Shown: positions 26,801 through 35,800 of the stretch, in pieces
Position numbering within the stretch: the stretch's first letter is position 1
Layout: each line of letters opens with the position of its first letter
Assembly (NCBI RefSeq): GCF_003815655.1
Contig: NZ_CP033917.1
Span: 744,001-808,000 of the forward strand
Reading direction: 5' to 3'
Source of the DNA: Chryseobacterium sp. G0201
GTDB lineage: Bacteria; Bacteroidota; Bacteroidia; Flavobacteriales; Weeksellaceae
DNA length: 64,000 nt
Notes under the pieces: generated by a model
The model's database searches: none
Seen by the model: only the letters and a program-made list of their open reading frames with translations
What the model was told of the DNA's origin: nothing
Made by a program: the position numbers and the translations under genes

Positions 26801-27112
26801 TTGATATGTCTGTCTTTCATCTGATTGACTTATACAAAAATTGTTTACAACTAAATTAAAAGCAACAGTCAATGATTATAAATTTTTTATAGTTAATAAA
26901 TACCTTGAGTGTCAGTGAAATTTGCTGATCTTAATTGGATTAAATCTTCAATCAGATGTTTCGAGATTTGTTCATCTTGGACTACAAACCATCCTTTTTA
27001 AGGGTGGTTTTTTTGTTTGTAGTTTAGACAAATTAATTCCGTTCAAAAACAATCACTTATACTTTTTTACATAAAAAAAATGCATTTTTCTAATGAAGCT
27101 CTTGCTTATAAA
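26801..27112. other. Right-end spacer of the island
   Basis: 312 bp with no gene. It contains a near copy (26982-27014) of the sequence that follows the right tRNA-Gln, listed separately. Confidence 0.55.
26982..27023 (+). repeat. Stray copy of the tRNA-Gln 3' flank and terminator
   Basis: 26982-27014 matches 27217-27249 in 32 of 33 bases (starting CTACAAACCATCC), including the terminator hairpin, though no intact tRNA precedes it. An extended CTACAAAC/GTTTGTAG stem is present. It probably still works as a terminator. Confidence 0.7.
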
Positions 27113-27222
27113 GAAAAAAGCTGTAAATTTGCATCACCAAAATAAAACAGACCCATAGTGTAACGGTAGCACTCCGGTTTTTGGTACCGTCAGTTGGGGT
27201 TCGAATCCCTGTGGGTCTACAA
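27113..27222 (+). repeat. Right 110-bp direct repeat (attachment-site copy) with tRNA-Gln
   Basis: Exact copy of 11814-11923. It marks the right border of the island. A -33-like TTG sits just outside it at the same spacing from TAAATTTG as in the left copy. Confidence 0.9.
27149..27219 (+). tRNA. tRNA-Gln (anticodon UUG), right copy
   Basis: Identical in sequence to the left copy, complete cloverleaf with anticodon TTG, no encoded CCA. Promoter TTG-19 bp-TAAATTTG precedes it and its own terminator follows, so both copies are probably expressed. Confidence 0.93.
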
Positions 27223-27250
27223 ACCATCCTTTTTAAGGATGGTTTTTTTT
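27221..27250 (+). terminator. Terminator after right tRNA-Gln
   Basis: Perfect 11-bp stem AAACCATCCTT/AAGGATGGTTT with a TTT loop and a T run. Confidence 0.85.
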
Positions 27251-27323
27251 ATTTCTATAAAGCACAAAAAAAGGACAGATAAACATCCATCCTTTTAAAA
27301 TATCTTTTAACGAAAAAATACCA

Positions 27324-28748
27324 TTATCCTTGTTTAGGTTTGTACAGTTTATACATTGCATACAAAAACGCCAGCCATACCGGAATTAAGATCACCTGAA
27401 TTTCCATTCCTGTAATACTCATCAATACCAAAATAGCCACTAAAAATAAAATACAGATATAATTGGATACGGGATAAAATATGGAAGGAAATTTCGTTTT
27501 TTCACCTGATGCTATTTTACTTCTTCTGAATTTTAAATGCGTGTAACAGATCATCAACCAATTGATAATTAATGAAGACACCACTAAAGCCATCAAATAT
27601 TCAAAGGCTTTTTCAGGAACTAATTTATTAATGATAATACAAATTCCTGCAAAACAGGAAGATATAAGAATAGCATTAATAGGAACACTATTTTTATTTA
27701 ATTTCTGTAAAAATTTCGGAGCATTTCCCTGTTGGGCTAACCCAAAAAGCATTCTGCTGTTACTGTAAACACTACTGTTATAAACGGATAAAGCGGCTGT
27801 TAAAACAATCAAATTCAAAACATTAGCAATCAAAACATTGAACTGAATCACTTTTCCAAACATTGTAAATTCCAACCCATTCAGATTTTGAAAAACCATT
27901 ACAAACGGACTTGAACCTTCTGTAATTTCTCTCCACGGGCTCAATGAGAACAATATAACCAAGGCTCCAACATAGAAAATAAGAATCCTGTAAATCACCT
28001 GATTGGTAGCTTTAGGAATTGTTTTCTCGGGGCTTTTAGCTTCTGCAGCGGTAATTCCGATCAATTCTAATCCCCCAAAAGAAAACATGATCATCGCCAT
28101 TGCCGCAAAAAGACCGGAATATCCTTTTTCAGTATGATTGAATAATCCTTTTGGGAAAAAACCTCCGTCATTCCACAAATTAGTAACACTTGCTTTATCA
28201 CCGCCAGTTCCGCTTATCAATAAATAAATGCCGAAAATAATCATGGCAATAATCGCCACTACTTTTATAATCGAAAACCAAAATTCTGTTTCTCCATAAA
28301 CTTTTACTGACGCCAGATTTAAAGCATTAATTAAAATAAAAAAGAATAAACTTGAAACCCAGAGAGGAATTTCCGGCCACCAAAAATGGATATAATGACC
28401 AATTGCCGTGAGCTCGGCCATACTTACGAGAATGTAAAGAATCCAGTAATTCCAACCGGAAGCAAATCCGGGAAATTTACCCCAATATTTATATGCGAAA
28501 TAACTAAAACTTCCCGAAACAGGTTCCTGAACAACCATTTCACCAAGCTGGCGCATGATAAAAAAGGCAATAATTCCGGCCAAAGCGTATCCTAAAATCA
28601 CCGATGGACCCGCCAAAACTGCTGCGGGACCAATTCCAAGAAACAGTCCTGTTCCGATGGCGCCTCCAAGGGCTATTAATTGAATGTGTCGGTTTGTAAG
28701 ACCTCTTACTAAGGTTCCTTTTTCTTCAGTTTTATGCTCTTCGCTCAT
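27324..28748 (-). CDS. Amino acid permease, APC superfamily (AroP/GabP-like)
   Basis: 474-residue inner-membrane transporter with about 12 transmembrane helices. It starts with the typical cytosolic LVRGLTNRHIQLIALGGAIG and the glycine-rich GTGLFLGIG of helix 1; the consensus FSFGGLELIGITAAEAKSPE of the amino-acid transporter (AAT) family is present around residue 235. Probably a proton symporter for an aromatic or other neutral amino acid; the exact substrate cannot be read from sequence. The gene lies just outside the island and is convergent with the right tRNA-Gln. Confidence 0.9.
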   Translation of the reverse strand: MSEEHKTEEKGTLVRGLTNRHIQLIALGGAIGTGLFLGIGPAAVLAGPSVILGYALAGIIAFFIMRQLGEMVVQEPVSGSFSYFAYKYWGKFPGFASGWNYWILYILVSMAELTAIGHYIHFWWPEIPLWVSSLFFFILINALNLASVKVYGETEFWFSIIKVVAIIAMIIFGIYLLISGTGGDKASVTNLWNDGGFFPKGLFNHTEKGYSGLFAAMAMIMFSFGGLELIGITAAEAKSPEKTIPKATNQVIYRILIFYVGALVILFSLSPWREITEGSSPFVMVFQNLNGLEFTMFGKVIQFNVLIANVLNLIVLTAALSVYNSSVYSNSRMLFGLAQQGNAPKFLQKLNKNSVPINAILISSCFAGICIIINKLVPEKAFEYLMALVVSSLIINWLMICYTHLKFRRSKIASGEKTKFPSIFYPVSNYICILFLVAILVLMSITGMEIQVILIPVWLAFLYAMYKLYKPKQG

Positions 28749-28888
28749 TAGAATAAATTATTGCTTAAATATATAAAATATCAACAACAATCCATCTTCC
28801 AGAGAATAAGCTTACAATCGCCTACCTTCAATAAAAATTAAGAGAAATCTAAATGCTTTGCAATTGCCTTAAGTAAGGTGAAAAATTT

Positions 28889-29182
28889 TTATAAATATTC
28901 CTTGGGAACCGAAATATTATTTTCTTTCATGTAATTTAAAAGTTCGTGATATTTATCTTCAAAATCATTTGTTTCACATTTGTGCGAGATACTACATATG
29001 TCAGAAGGTTTTATATCTAAAATTCCTGAGATCTTGTTTAAAATATCAAGATTGATCTTCACTTTAGAATTTTCAATATCGGAATAGGCCTTTTGTGAAA
29101 TTCCCATTTCAAAAGCCATGTATTCTTGGGTAAAATCTTTACTCCTTCGAATTTTTCTAATGTTTTGTCCACATATCTTCAT
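28889..29182 (-). CDS. XRE-family HTH transcriptional regulator
   Basis: 97 residues. Residues 5-62 form a Cro/CI-type helix-turn-helix: IRKIRRSKDFTQEYMAFEMG then SQKAYSDIENSKVKINLDIL. The tail (CETNDFEDKYHELLNYMKEN) is a short helix, perhaps for dimerisation. It lies between the permease and the cbb3 operon and is transcribed away from the latter; a role in regulating either is possible but not shown. Confidence 0.85.
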   Translation of the reverse strand: MKICGQNIRKIRRSKDFTQEYMAFEMGISQKAYSDIENSKVKINLDILNKISGILDIKPSDICSISHKCETNDFEDKYHELLNYMKENNISVPKEYL

Positions 29183-29377
29183 CCTTTTTGTTTTAGTAGT
29201 TTTCGGTATATTTTAGAAGTTTATCTAATAGCCTCAAACAAAGTTAATAAATACCTTTGGCAAAACATTATACACGTTACATGATATTTATTTCATCCTA
29301 AAATTTGGTTTAAAAATTTACCCAATAAAACCATTTTAAAGGAAAAATTTATCACTTCGGTACACACAATTGGAATT

Positions 29378-31657
29378 ATGGAGACGCAAAGATTTAATTA
29401 TGACAATAATATTGTCAGAGCATTCTTGTATGCTACTATTGTATTTGGTTTGGTCGGATTTTTACTCGGTCTTACGGCTGCTTTAATGCTTTTTTACCCA
29501 GAATTACCTGAGTTTTTATTCGGAACAGATGATACTACGATTAAAAGTTTAGCATCCGGAAATATTCAAGGGTTGATCAATACACAAGGAGCGATGGGAT
29601 TTGGAAGAATCAGAATGCTTCATACAAGTGCCGTGATCTTTGCATTTGTCTGTAATTCATTCTTTTGCGGAGCTTATTACAGTATGCAAAGATTATTAAA
29701 AACAAGAATGTACAGTGATACTTTATCTTGGTTGCATTTCTGGTCTTGGCAAATAATGATTGTAGCAGTTGTAATCACTTTTTTAATGGGAATCAATACT
29801 TCAAAAGAATATGCAGAGCACGAATGGCCTATTGATATTTTAATTGCATTCTCATGGATCATCTTTGGTATCAATATGTTTGGAACGATCGCAAAAAGGA
29901 GAGTAAGACATTTATATGTAGCCATTTGGTTTTATATCGCAACCTGGATTGCTGTTGCCATGCTTCATATATTTAATAATCTTGAAGTTCCGTTATCATT
30001 TACAGGCTGGAAATCATATTCCGTGTATGCGGGAGTGAAAGATGCCTTGGTTCAATGGTGGTATGGTCATAATGCGGTTGCATTTGTATTAACGACTCCG
30101 GTTTTAGGCTTGATGTATTATTTTATGCCTAAAGCTGCTGACAGACCTGTCTTTTCATATAAACTTTCCATTATTCACTTTTGGTCTTTGATTTTTGTTT
30201 ATCTGTGGGCAGGTCCGCACCATCTTCAATATACCGCTTTACCGGCTTGGGCTCAGGCAGTGGGAACAGGTTTCTCCATCATGCTGATCGCTCCGTCTTG
30301 GGGAGGAATGCTGAATGGACTTTTAACCTTAAGGGGCGCTTGGGATAAAGTAAGAGAAAATCCTATCCTTAAATTCTTCGTCGTAGCCGTTACCTGCTAT
30401 GGAATGGCGACTTTTGAAGGTCCACTTTTAGCAACAAAATCTTTAAATAAAATAGGTCATTACACAGACTGGGTCATTGGCCACGTACACTTAGGAGCGC
30501 TTGGATGGAATGGTTTCATGGCTTTTGGAGTTATTTATTATTTGATTCCTGTAATGTGGAGAACCCAACTTTGGTCTAAAAAATTAGCCAACTGGCATTT
30601 CTGGCTGGGAACTTTAGGAATTATTTTCTATGCCGTACCAATGTATATTTCAGGTTTCACACAAGGATTAATGTGGAAACAATTTAACCCGGACGGAACT
30701 TTACTCTATAAAAACTGGCTGGATACCGTAACTGCAATTATTCCTTACTTTAAAATGAGGTTTGCAGGAGGTCTATTATATCTTTCAGGGGCAATCTTAA
30801 TGGTTGTAAATGTTATTAAAACAATCAAAGCCGGATCGTTCCAAAAAAATGTACCTGCAGAAGCACCTGCTTTGGCCAATGTCGGAAGCAGCAGAAAAGA
30901 AGGCGAAGGCGCGCACCTTTGGCTGGAAAGAACACCAAAATTATTATCCATACTAGCTTTTGTAGTGATTTCAATTGGAGGATTAATAGAAATCGTCCCT
31001 ACCCTATCTCTTAAACAAAGCGTTCCTGAAATTAACGCCGTGAAACCTTATTCACCATTAGAATTAGAAGGAAGAGACCTGTACATCCGAGAAGGCTGTA
31101 ACTCATGTCATTCTCAAATGATCAGACCTTTCCGTGATGAGGTAACCAGATTTGATGGTAAAAACGGGCAATATTCAAAAGCCGGAGAGTTCGTTTATGA
31201 CAGACCATTTCTATGGGGATCAAAGAGAACAGGCCCCGATTTACACAGAGAAGGAGCAAGAAACCCGGATTCATGGCACTTTAAACATATGTATAACCCA
31301 AGAATTACTTCCGCAGGTTCTATTATGCCACGTTTCCCTTGGTTAATTACCAACAAACTGGATCGCTCTCAAATGGTTGATAAAATGGAATTAATGAAAA
31401 ACAGTTTCGACGTTCCGTACACAAAAGCTGAAATAGATTCTGCCGGAAAATGGGCAGATAATCAATCCAAAGCTATTGTTAAAAGAATTTATTCTGAAGC
31501 TACCGATGTAAGAGATCAGGTAGAAAAAGACAAAGCAACGAAAGGATCTTCATTCATTCCGCTTGAGCAGAGAGAAATTATAGCAATGATCGCCTATCTG
31601 CAAAGATTAGGAACCGATATCAAGACAACGGAGATCAAAACAGCAAGCATAAAGTAA
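29378..31657 (+). CDS. ccoNO: cbb3-type cytochrome c oxidase subunits CcoN-CcoO fused
   Basis: 759 residues. Residues 1-~500 are CcoN, the catalytic haem-copper subunit with ~12-13 helices and CuB/haem ligands in WWYGHNAVAF, AGPHHLQYTALP and GHVHLGALGWNGF. From ~545 it continues as CcoO, anchored by one helix (LLSILAFVVISIGGLIEIVP) with a single haem-c site CNSCHSQMIRPF (about residue 572) and the downstream PRFPWL axial Met region (IMPRFPW). The fusion is a Bacteroidota variant; elsewhere these are separate genes. It reduces oxygen at high affinity and pumps protons. It is followed 18 bp later by ccoP. Confidence 0.93.
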   Translation: METQRFNYDNNIVRAFLYATIVFGLVGFLLGLTAALMLFYPELPEFLFGTDDTTIKSLASGNIQGLINTQGAMGFGRIRMLHTSAVIFAFVCNSFFCGAYYSMQRLLKTRMYSDTLSWLHFWSWQIMIVAVVITFLMGINTSKEYAEHEWPIDILIAFSWIIFGINMFGTIAKRRVRHLYVAIWFYIATWIAVAMLHIFNNLEVPLSFTGWKSYSVYAGVKDALVQWWYGHNAVAFVLTTPVLGLMYYFMPKAADRPVFSYKLSIIHFWSLIFVYLWAGPHHLQYTALPAWAQAVGTGFSIMLIAPSWGGMLNGLLTLRGAWDKVRENPILKFFVVAVTCYGMATFEGPLLATKSLNKIGHYTDWVIGHVHLGALGWNGFMAFGVIYYLIPVMWRTQLWSKKLANWHFWLGTLGIIFYAVPMYISGFTQGLMWKQFNPDGTLLYKNWLDTVTAIIPYFKMRFAGGLLYLSGAILMVVNVIKTIKAGSFQKNVPAEAPALANVGSSRKEGEGAHLWLERTPKLLSILAFVVISIGGLIEIVPTLSLKQSVPEINAVKPYSPLELEGRDLYIREGCNSCHSQMIRPFRDEVTRFDGKNGQYSKAGEFVYDRPFLWGSKRTGPDLHREGARNPDSWHFKHMYNPRITSAGSIMPRFPWLITNKLDRSQMVDKMELMKNSFDVPYTKAEIDSAGKWADNQSKAIVKRIYSEATDVRDQVEKDKATKGSSFIPLEQREIIAMIAYLQRLGTDIKTTEIKTASIK

Positions 31658-31675
31658 TCATTAAATTTTATTAGA

Positions 31676-32563
31676 ATGAAAACGAGAACCCCAATTTCAA
31701 TATACATTGCTGCAACAATTGGTTTAACGATCATGGCATTCGAAATGTTTGCACAGGATTCAGGATATTTTTCTTCGCCTTTTTTCTGGGCATTGATATT
31801 GATCACGACCATATTACTTCTCATCATGAATTCTATTGGAGATTTGGTTGAGAATGAAAGATTCAGCAGGTTATCAGAAGAAGAGAAAAGAGAATATTTA
31901 AACGAAAAAAATATTCCTTACTATCAAAAATTGTGGAATTCGGCCTTTAAAAAACAATCTGCAACCGAGGAAAAAGACATTTTAATAGATCATGGTTTTG
32001 ACGGTATCACAGAACTTGATAATTCTTTACCCAAATGGTGGATCGGCTTATTCTGGTTCGGATGTATTTTCTGCGCAGTCTATTTATTCGCTTTTGCTTT
32101 CACAGATTACGCTCATCCGGAAGCTGAATTGAACAAAGAAACCAAAATCATGTTAGCCTCCATCGCAGAATATGAAAAAACAGCTCCACAGATCAATCTG
32201 GAAACTGCAAAATATAATGCCGACAACATCGCAGAAGGTGAACAATTGTTTAAAACAAATTGCGTAACCTGCCACGGCGACGGAGCAAAAGGAGGAATCG
32301 GGCCAAATCTTACCGACACACACTGGATCAACATCAAAGAAAAAAGTTTATTTAAAAATGTATTCTGGATGCTTGAAAACGGCTCTCCAAACAATCCGAC
32401 CATGCGACCTTTCATTAAAGAAGGAACCATCACAGGAAGAGATGCCGAAAAAATCGCAGCTTATGTGTATCACATCAATCAGGAAACAACACCTATTACC
32501 GAAGCTCAGGGAGGTGCGGCACCTCAGGGAGAAGAAGTAAAATGGGAAAATAACAACGAATAA
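31676..32563 (+). CDS. ccoP: cbb3-type cytochrome c oxidase subunit CcoP
   Basis: 295 residues. Two N-terminal helices (ISIYIAATIGLTIMAFEMF and FFWALILITTILLLI) may include the CcoQ-like part, then the CcoP anchor NSLPKWWIGLFWFGCIF, then a single cytochrome-c domain with NCVTCHGDGAKGG (about residue 195) and IGPNLTD. Classic CcoP has two haem-c domains; here only one CxxCH is visible, as in other Bacteroidota. It delivers electrons to CcoO/CcoN at the periplasmic face. It sits 18 bp after ccoNO. A short disordered tail rich in Gly/Glu ends the protein. Confidence 0.92.
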   Translation: MKTRTPISIYIAATIGLTIMAFEMFAQDSGYFSSPFFWALILITTILLLIMNSIGDLVENERFSRLSEEEKREYLNEKNIPYYQKLWNSAFKKQSATEEKDILIDHGFDGITELDNSLPKWWIGLFWFGCIFCAVYLFAFAFTDYAHPEAELNKETKIMLASIAEYEKTAPQINLETAKYNADNIAEGEQLFKTNCVTCHGDGAKGGIGPNLTDTHWINIKEKSLFKNVFWMLENGSPNNPTMRPFIKEGTITGRDAEKIAAYVYHINQETTPITEAQGGAAPQGEEVKWENNNE

Positions 32564-32809
32564 AATTTATCCATAGATATAAACCATACCCTCTTTTAAA
32601 ATTTACATTTGATTTCATTTTTGCATCACACCTTTTCAACGAAAAAAAATGATTAAAAGGGGGTTTTTAAAAAATTAACATAAATCCACGTCTTGGCTGT
32701 TCTTATCAACTAATTCACTTGACTAGCTAAACTAAATTCCATAATAGTCAGCCAAGGCAGGATTTTTGCACTTTGAAAGAGGTACCACAACAAAGAAATT
32801 TAATAATCA

Positions 32810-35800
32810 ATGAAAAATGATTTATTATCTTTGTTACAAATCACTCCACTTTTGAAACAAAAATTTAATAAAAAAAAGATTCTAAAGCGTATTGCAATAA
32901 CCTTTATTTCAATATTGGTTTTACTCACTCTGCTTATATTCAGCTTAAGGCTTCCGGCAGTTCAAAACTTCATCAAAGACAAACTGGTTGTCTATCTTGA
33001 GAAAAAAATTAAAACAAAAGTAAGCTTAGAAAGAGTTTATATAGGGTTTCCAAACAGTCTTGTTATGGAAAATTTGTATTTAAAAGGACAGAATATCGAC
33101 ACCCTTCTTGCCGTTAAAAAACTGGATGTAGGTTTAAATATGCTTAAACTTATCAATTCCACCGCAGATATTACTTCTGTTGATCTGGAAGGCGTTCGTG
33201 CGAATGTGGTAAGAAAACCGGACGGAAAATTCAACTTCGATTACATCATGGATGCTTTTGCGACGACTGATAAAGAAGAAAGTCCGTCAAAACCATTCAT
33301 TATTTCTCTTGATAAAATTAATTTAAAAGATATTGGCGTTACTTTCAACGATCAACAGTCTAATAATGATATTAAATTATATTTCAAATCTTTCGATACC
33401 AGAGTTAAAACTTTTGATTTAACTAAAAATACTTATGCCGTTAATGACATTAATCTTGACGGATTAAAATTAAAACTTAAACAAGACCTTGTAAAAGAAG
33501 TTTCCAAAAAAGTAGAGAAAAAAGTGGATTCTCTGAACAATCAAAAACCAATGCAGATCGGGTTGAGAGGGATTAAATTAACCAATTTCGATATCGATTA
33601 TGGAGACGACAATACCAAAACCTTTGCAAAAGTTTTATTTAAAGAATTAAGCACGAAAGTCAACAAGCTTGATCTTGAAAACAATGCTTATAACGTTGGA
33701 AATGTAGTACTTTCAGGAGCAGATATTAATGCCAACTTATATCTTCCGGCACAAAATGCCAATCCAAAAAACACAAAAGAACCTGAACCATCAACCAATT
33801 CCGATAAAGAAAAAGCAATGAAACTTCTTTTAGGAAAATTGGTTTTAAATGATGTAAAAGTAGCTTACAACAACACCGCGATCGCTCCTACAAAACAGGG
33901 AATGGATTTCAATCACATGAATTTCTCAAAAATGAATGTTGAAGTCCGAAGCTTTAAAATGGAGAATAATACTTTCGCGGGAACTGTAAATTCAGCGGAA
34001 ATTCAGGAAGCAAGAGGTTTGAATATTCAAAAATTCAACACCGATTTTGTGTATGGAGAAAAAGAAGCTTACCTGAAAGATCTTTATCTACAGACTCCAA
34101 AAACGCTTATCAGAGATGAGGTAATTTTAAATTACAACTCGATCGAACAGTTAAGTTCAAACCCTGGAACTGTAAAAATTTCAGCGAATATTAAAAATTC
34201 TAAAATTGGATTTTCTGATATTTTAAATTTGGTTCCGACGTTAAGAAACACTGTTCCATTCAATAAATATCCGAACGCGATATTGAATGTAAATGCCAAT
34301 GTAAAAGGAATTGTGAACGATCTGTTGATTCAGGATCTTAAAGTTTCAGGATTGGATCAGTTGCGCGTTGCGGCTTCAGGAAGAATTAAAAATGCGATGA
34401 ATCCTGATAATCTGTATTACGATCTCAGAATTGCAGAATTGTCTTCATCAGCCAAAACAATCTATAATTTAGTTCCTAAAAATACGATTCCATCCAATAT
34501 TTCTCTGCCGTCAAATTTCAGCATAAAAGGAACTGCAAAAGGTACAACGAAAGTGGTAGATACCAATCTTAACCTGTATTCTACCCTAGGAAATGCTGCA
34601 ATTATTGCTCAAGTAGATATGCGCAGAAAAAACCATGAATTGTATGATGTGAAAGCCAATCTTCAAGGTTTACAGATCGGGAAATTCATTCAGAATAAAG
34701 ATATTGGACCAATAACAGCTCAAATTTCGGCAAAAGGAGAAAGTTTTGACTTTAAAAATGCAAATGCCAACTTGAAGGGACATGTTGCATCGGCAGTTTA
34801 CAAAGGGTACCGTTATCAGAATATGGATTTGACGGGAAAAATCAACCGTGGCGTTTATAATATTGTTTTAAATTCTAAAGACCCGAATGCTAATTTAAAA
34901 TTAATCGCTTCCGGAGTTTATAACGAAAAAAATCCTACGGTAAAAGTAAATGGAGACATCATCAAATTAGACTTAAACAAACTTGGTTTCTATGATAAAC
35001 AAATGATCATTGGAGGAAAAATTGACGGAGATTTCACCAATCTTGATCCTGATAATCTGAACGGATATTTAAATCTTCAAAATTTTGCTTTTTCTGATAC
35101 GAAAGAAGTGTATCCGATTCAGGAAGTTAATCTGAAAGCTTCTTCAACCAATGATTCAACTAAGATTGTTTTCAACTCCCAAATTGCAGATGTTGAACTT
35201 ACAGGAAAATATAAATTAACGCAAATCTTCGGATCTTTAGCCAACACAATTAATCAATATTATCAGTTCCAAAAGCCTGGTAAGGCTCAAAAAATTGCTG
35301 CGGGACAACATTTTACTTTTAATGCTAAAATTAAAAATGATGATCTGATCAGAAAATTTGTTCCGGATCTGAAAAGTTTTGAAACGATCAATCTAGTTGG
35401 AAATTATGATGCAGATTCTCAGAAAATTGAGATTGACGGACAAATTCCACAATTGCTGTACGGTGAAAATTCTATTGAAAATGCTTCATTAAAAGTTACA
35501 AATGAAAATCAGGCTTTACAGTATAATTTGGGTGTAGCAGCATTGAAAAGCTCAAGTTTAGCTTTAAATAAGGTGAATATCAACGGAGATGTTGCCAATA
35601 ATATTATCAATTACAACATTACCACAAAAGATGAAAAAGATGTGACTCAATTCCTGATCGCAGGAAATGCAAAATCACTGAATGACATTACAGAAATATC
35701 TTTAAATCCGAATGGTTTAAAATTAAATTATAGTGATTGGACGGTTGGCGAAGGAAATAAGATCCAGATCAGCAGCAAAGGAATTTTAGCTGATAATTTC

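Larger units (their letters stand above)
11814..27222. mobile_element. 15.4-kb genomic island integrated at tRNA-Gln
   Basis: Bounded by two exact 110-bp direct repeats with complete tRNA-Gln genes. Inside are remnants of a serine recombinase, an Argonaute-like gene and an AbiEii-like gene, plus intact defence-type genes (PIN-like, PD-(D/E)xK-like, caspase, hydrolase, ATPase-HEPN, HEPN). No intact integrase or transfer gene is visible, so the island is probably immobile. Flanking genes (menE, amino-acid permease) are chromosomal in character. Confidence 0.82.

Noticed and set aside
12000..27100. CRISPR array in the island
   Set aside because: No regularly spaced repeat series was seen anywhere in the island.
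27262..27305. Possible hairpin downstream of the permease gene
   Set aside because: Arms pair only partly and a T run is not convincing.
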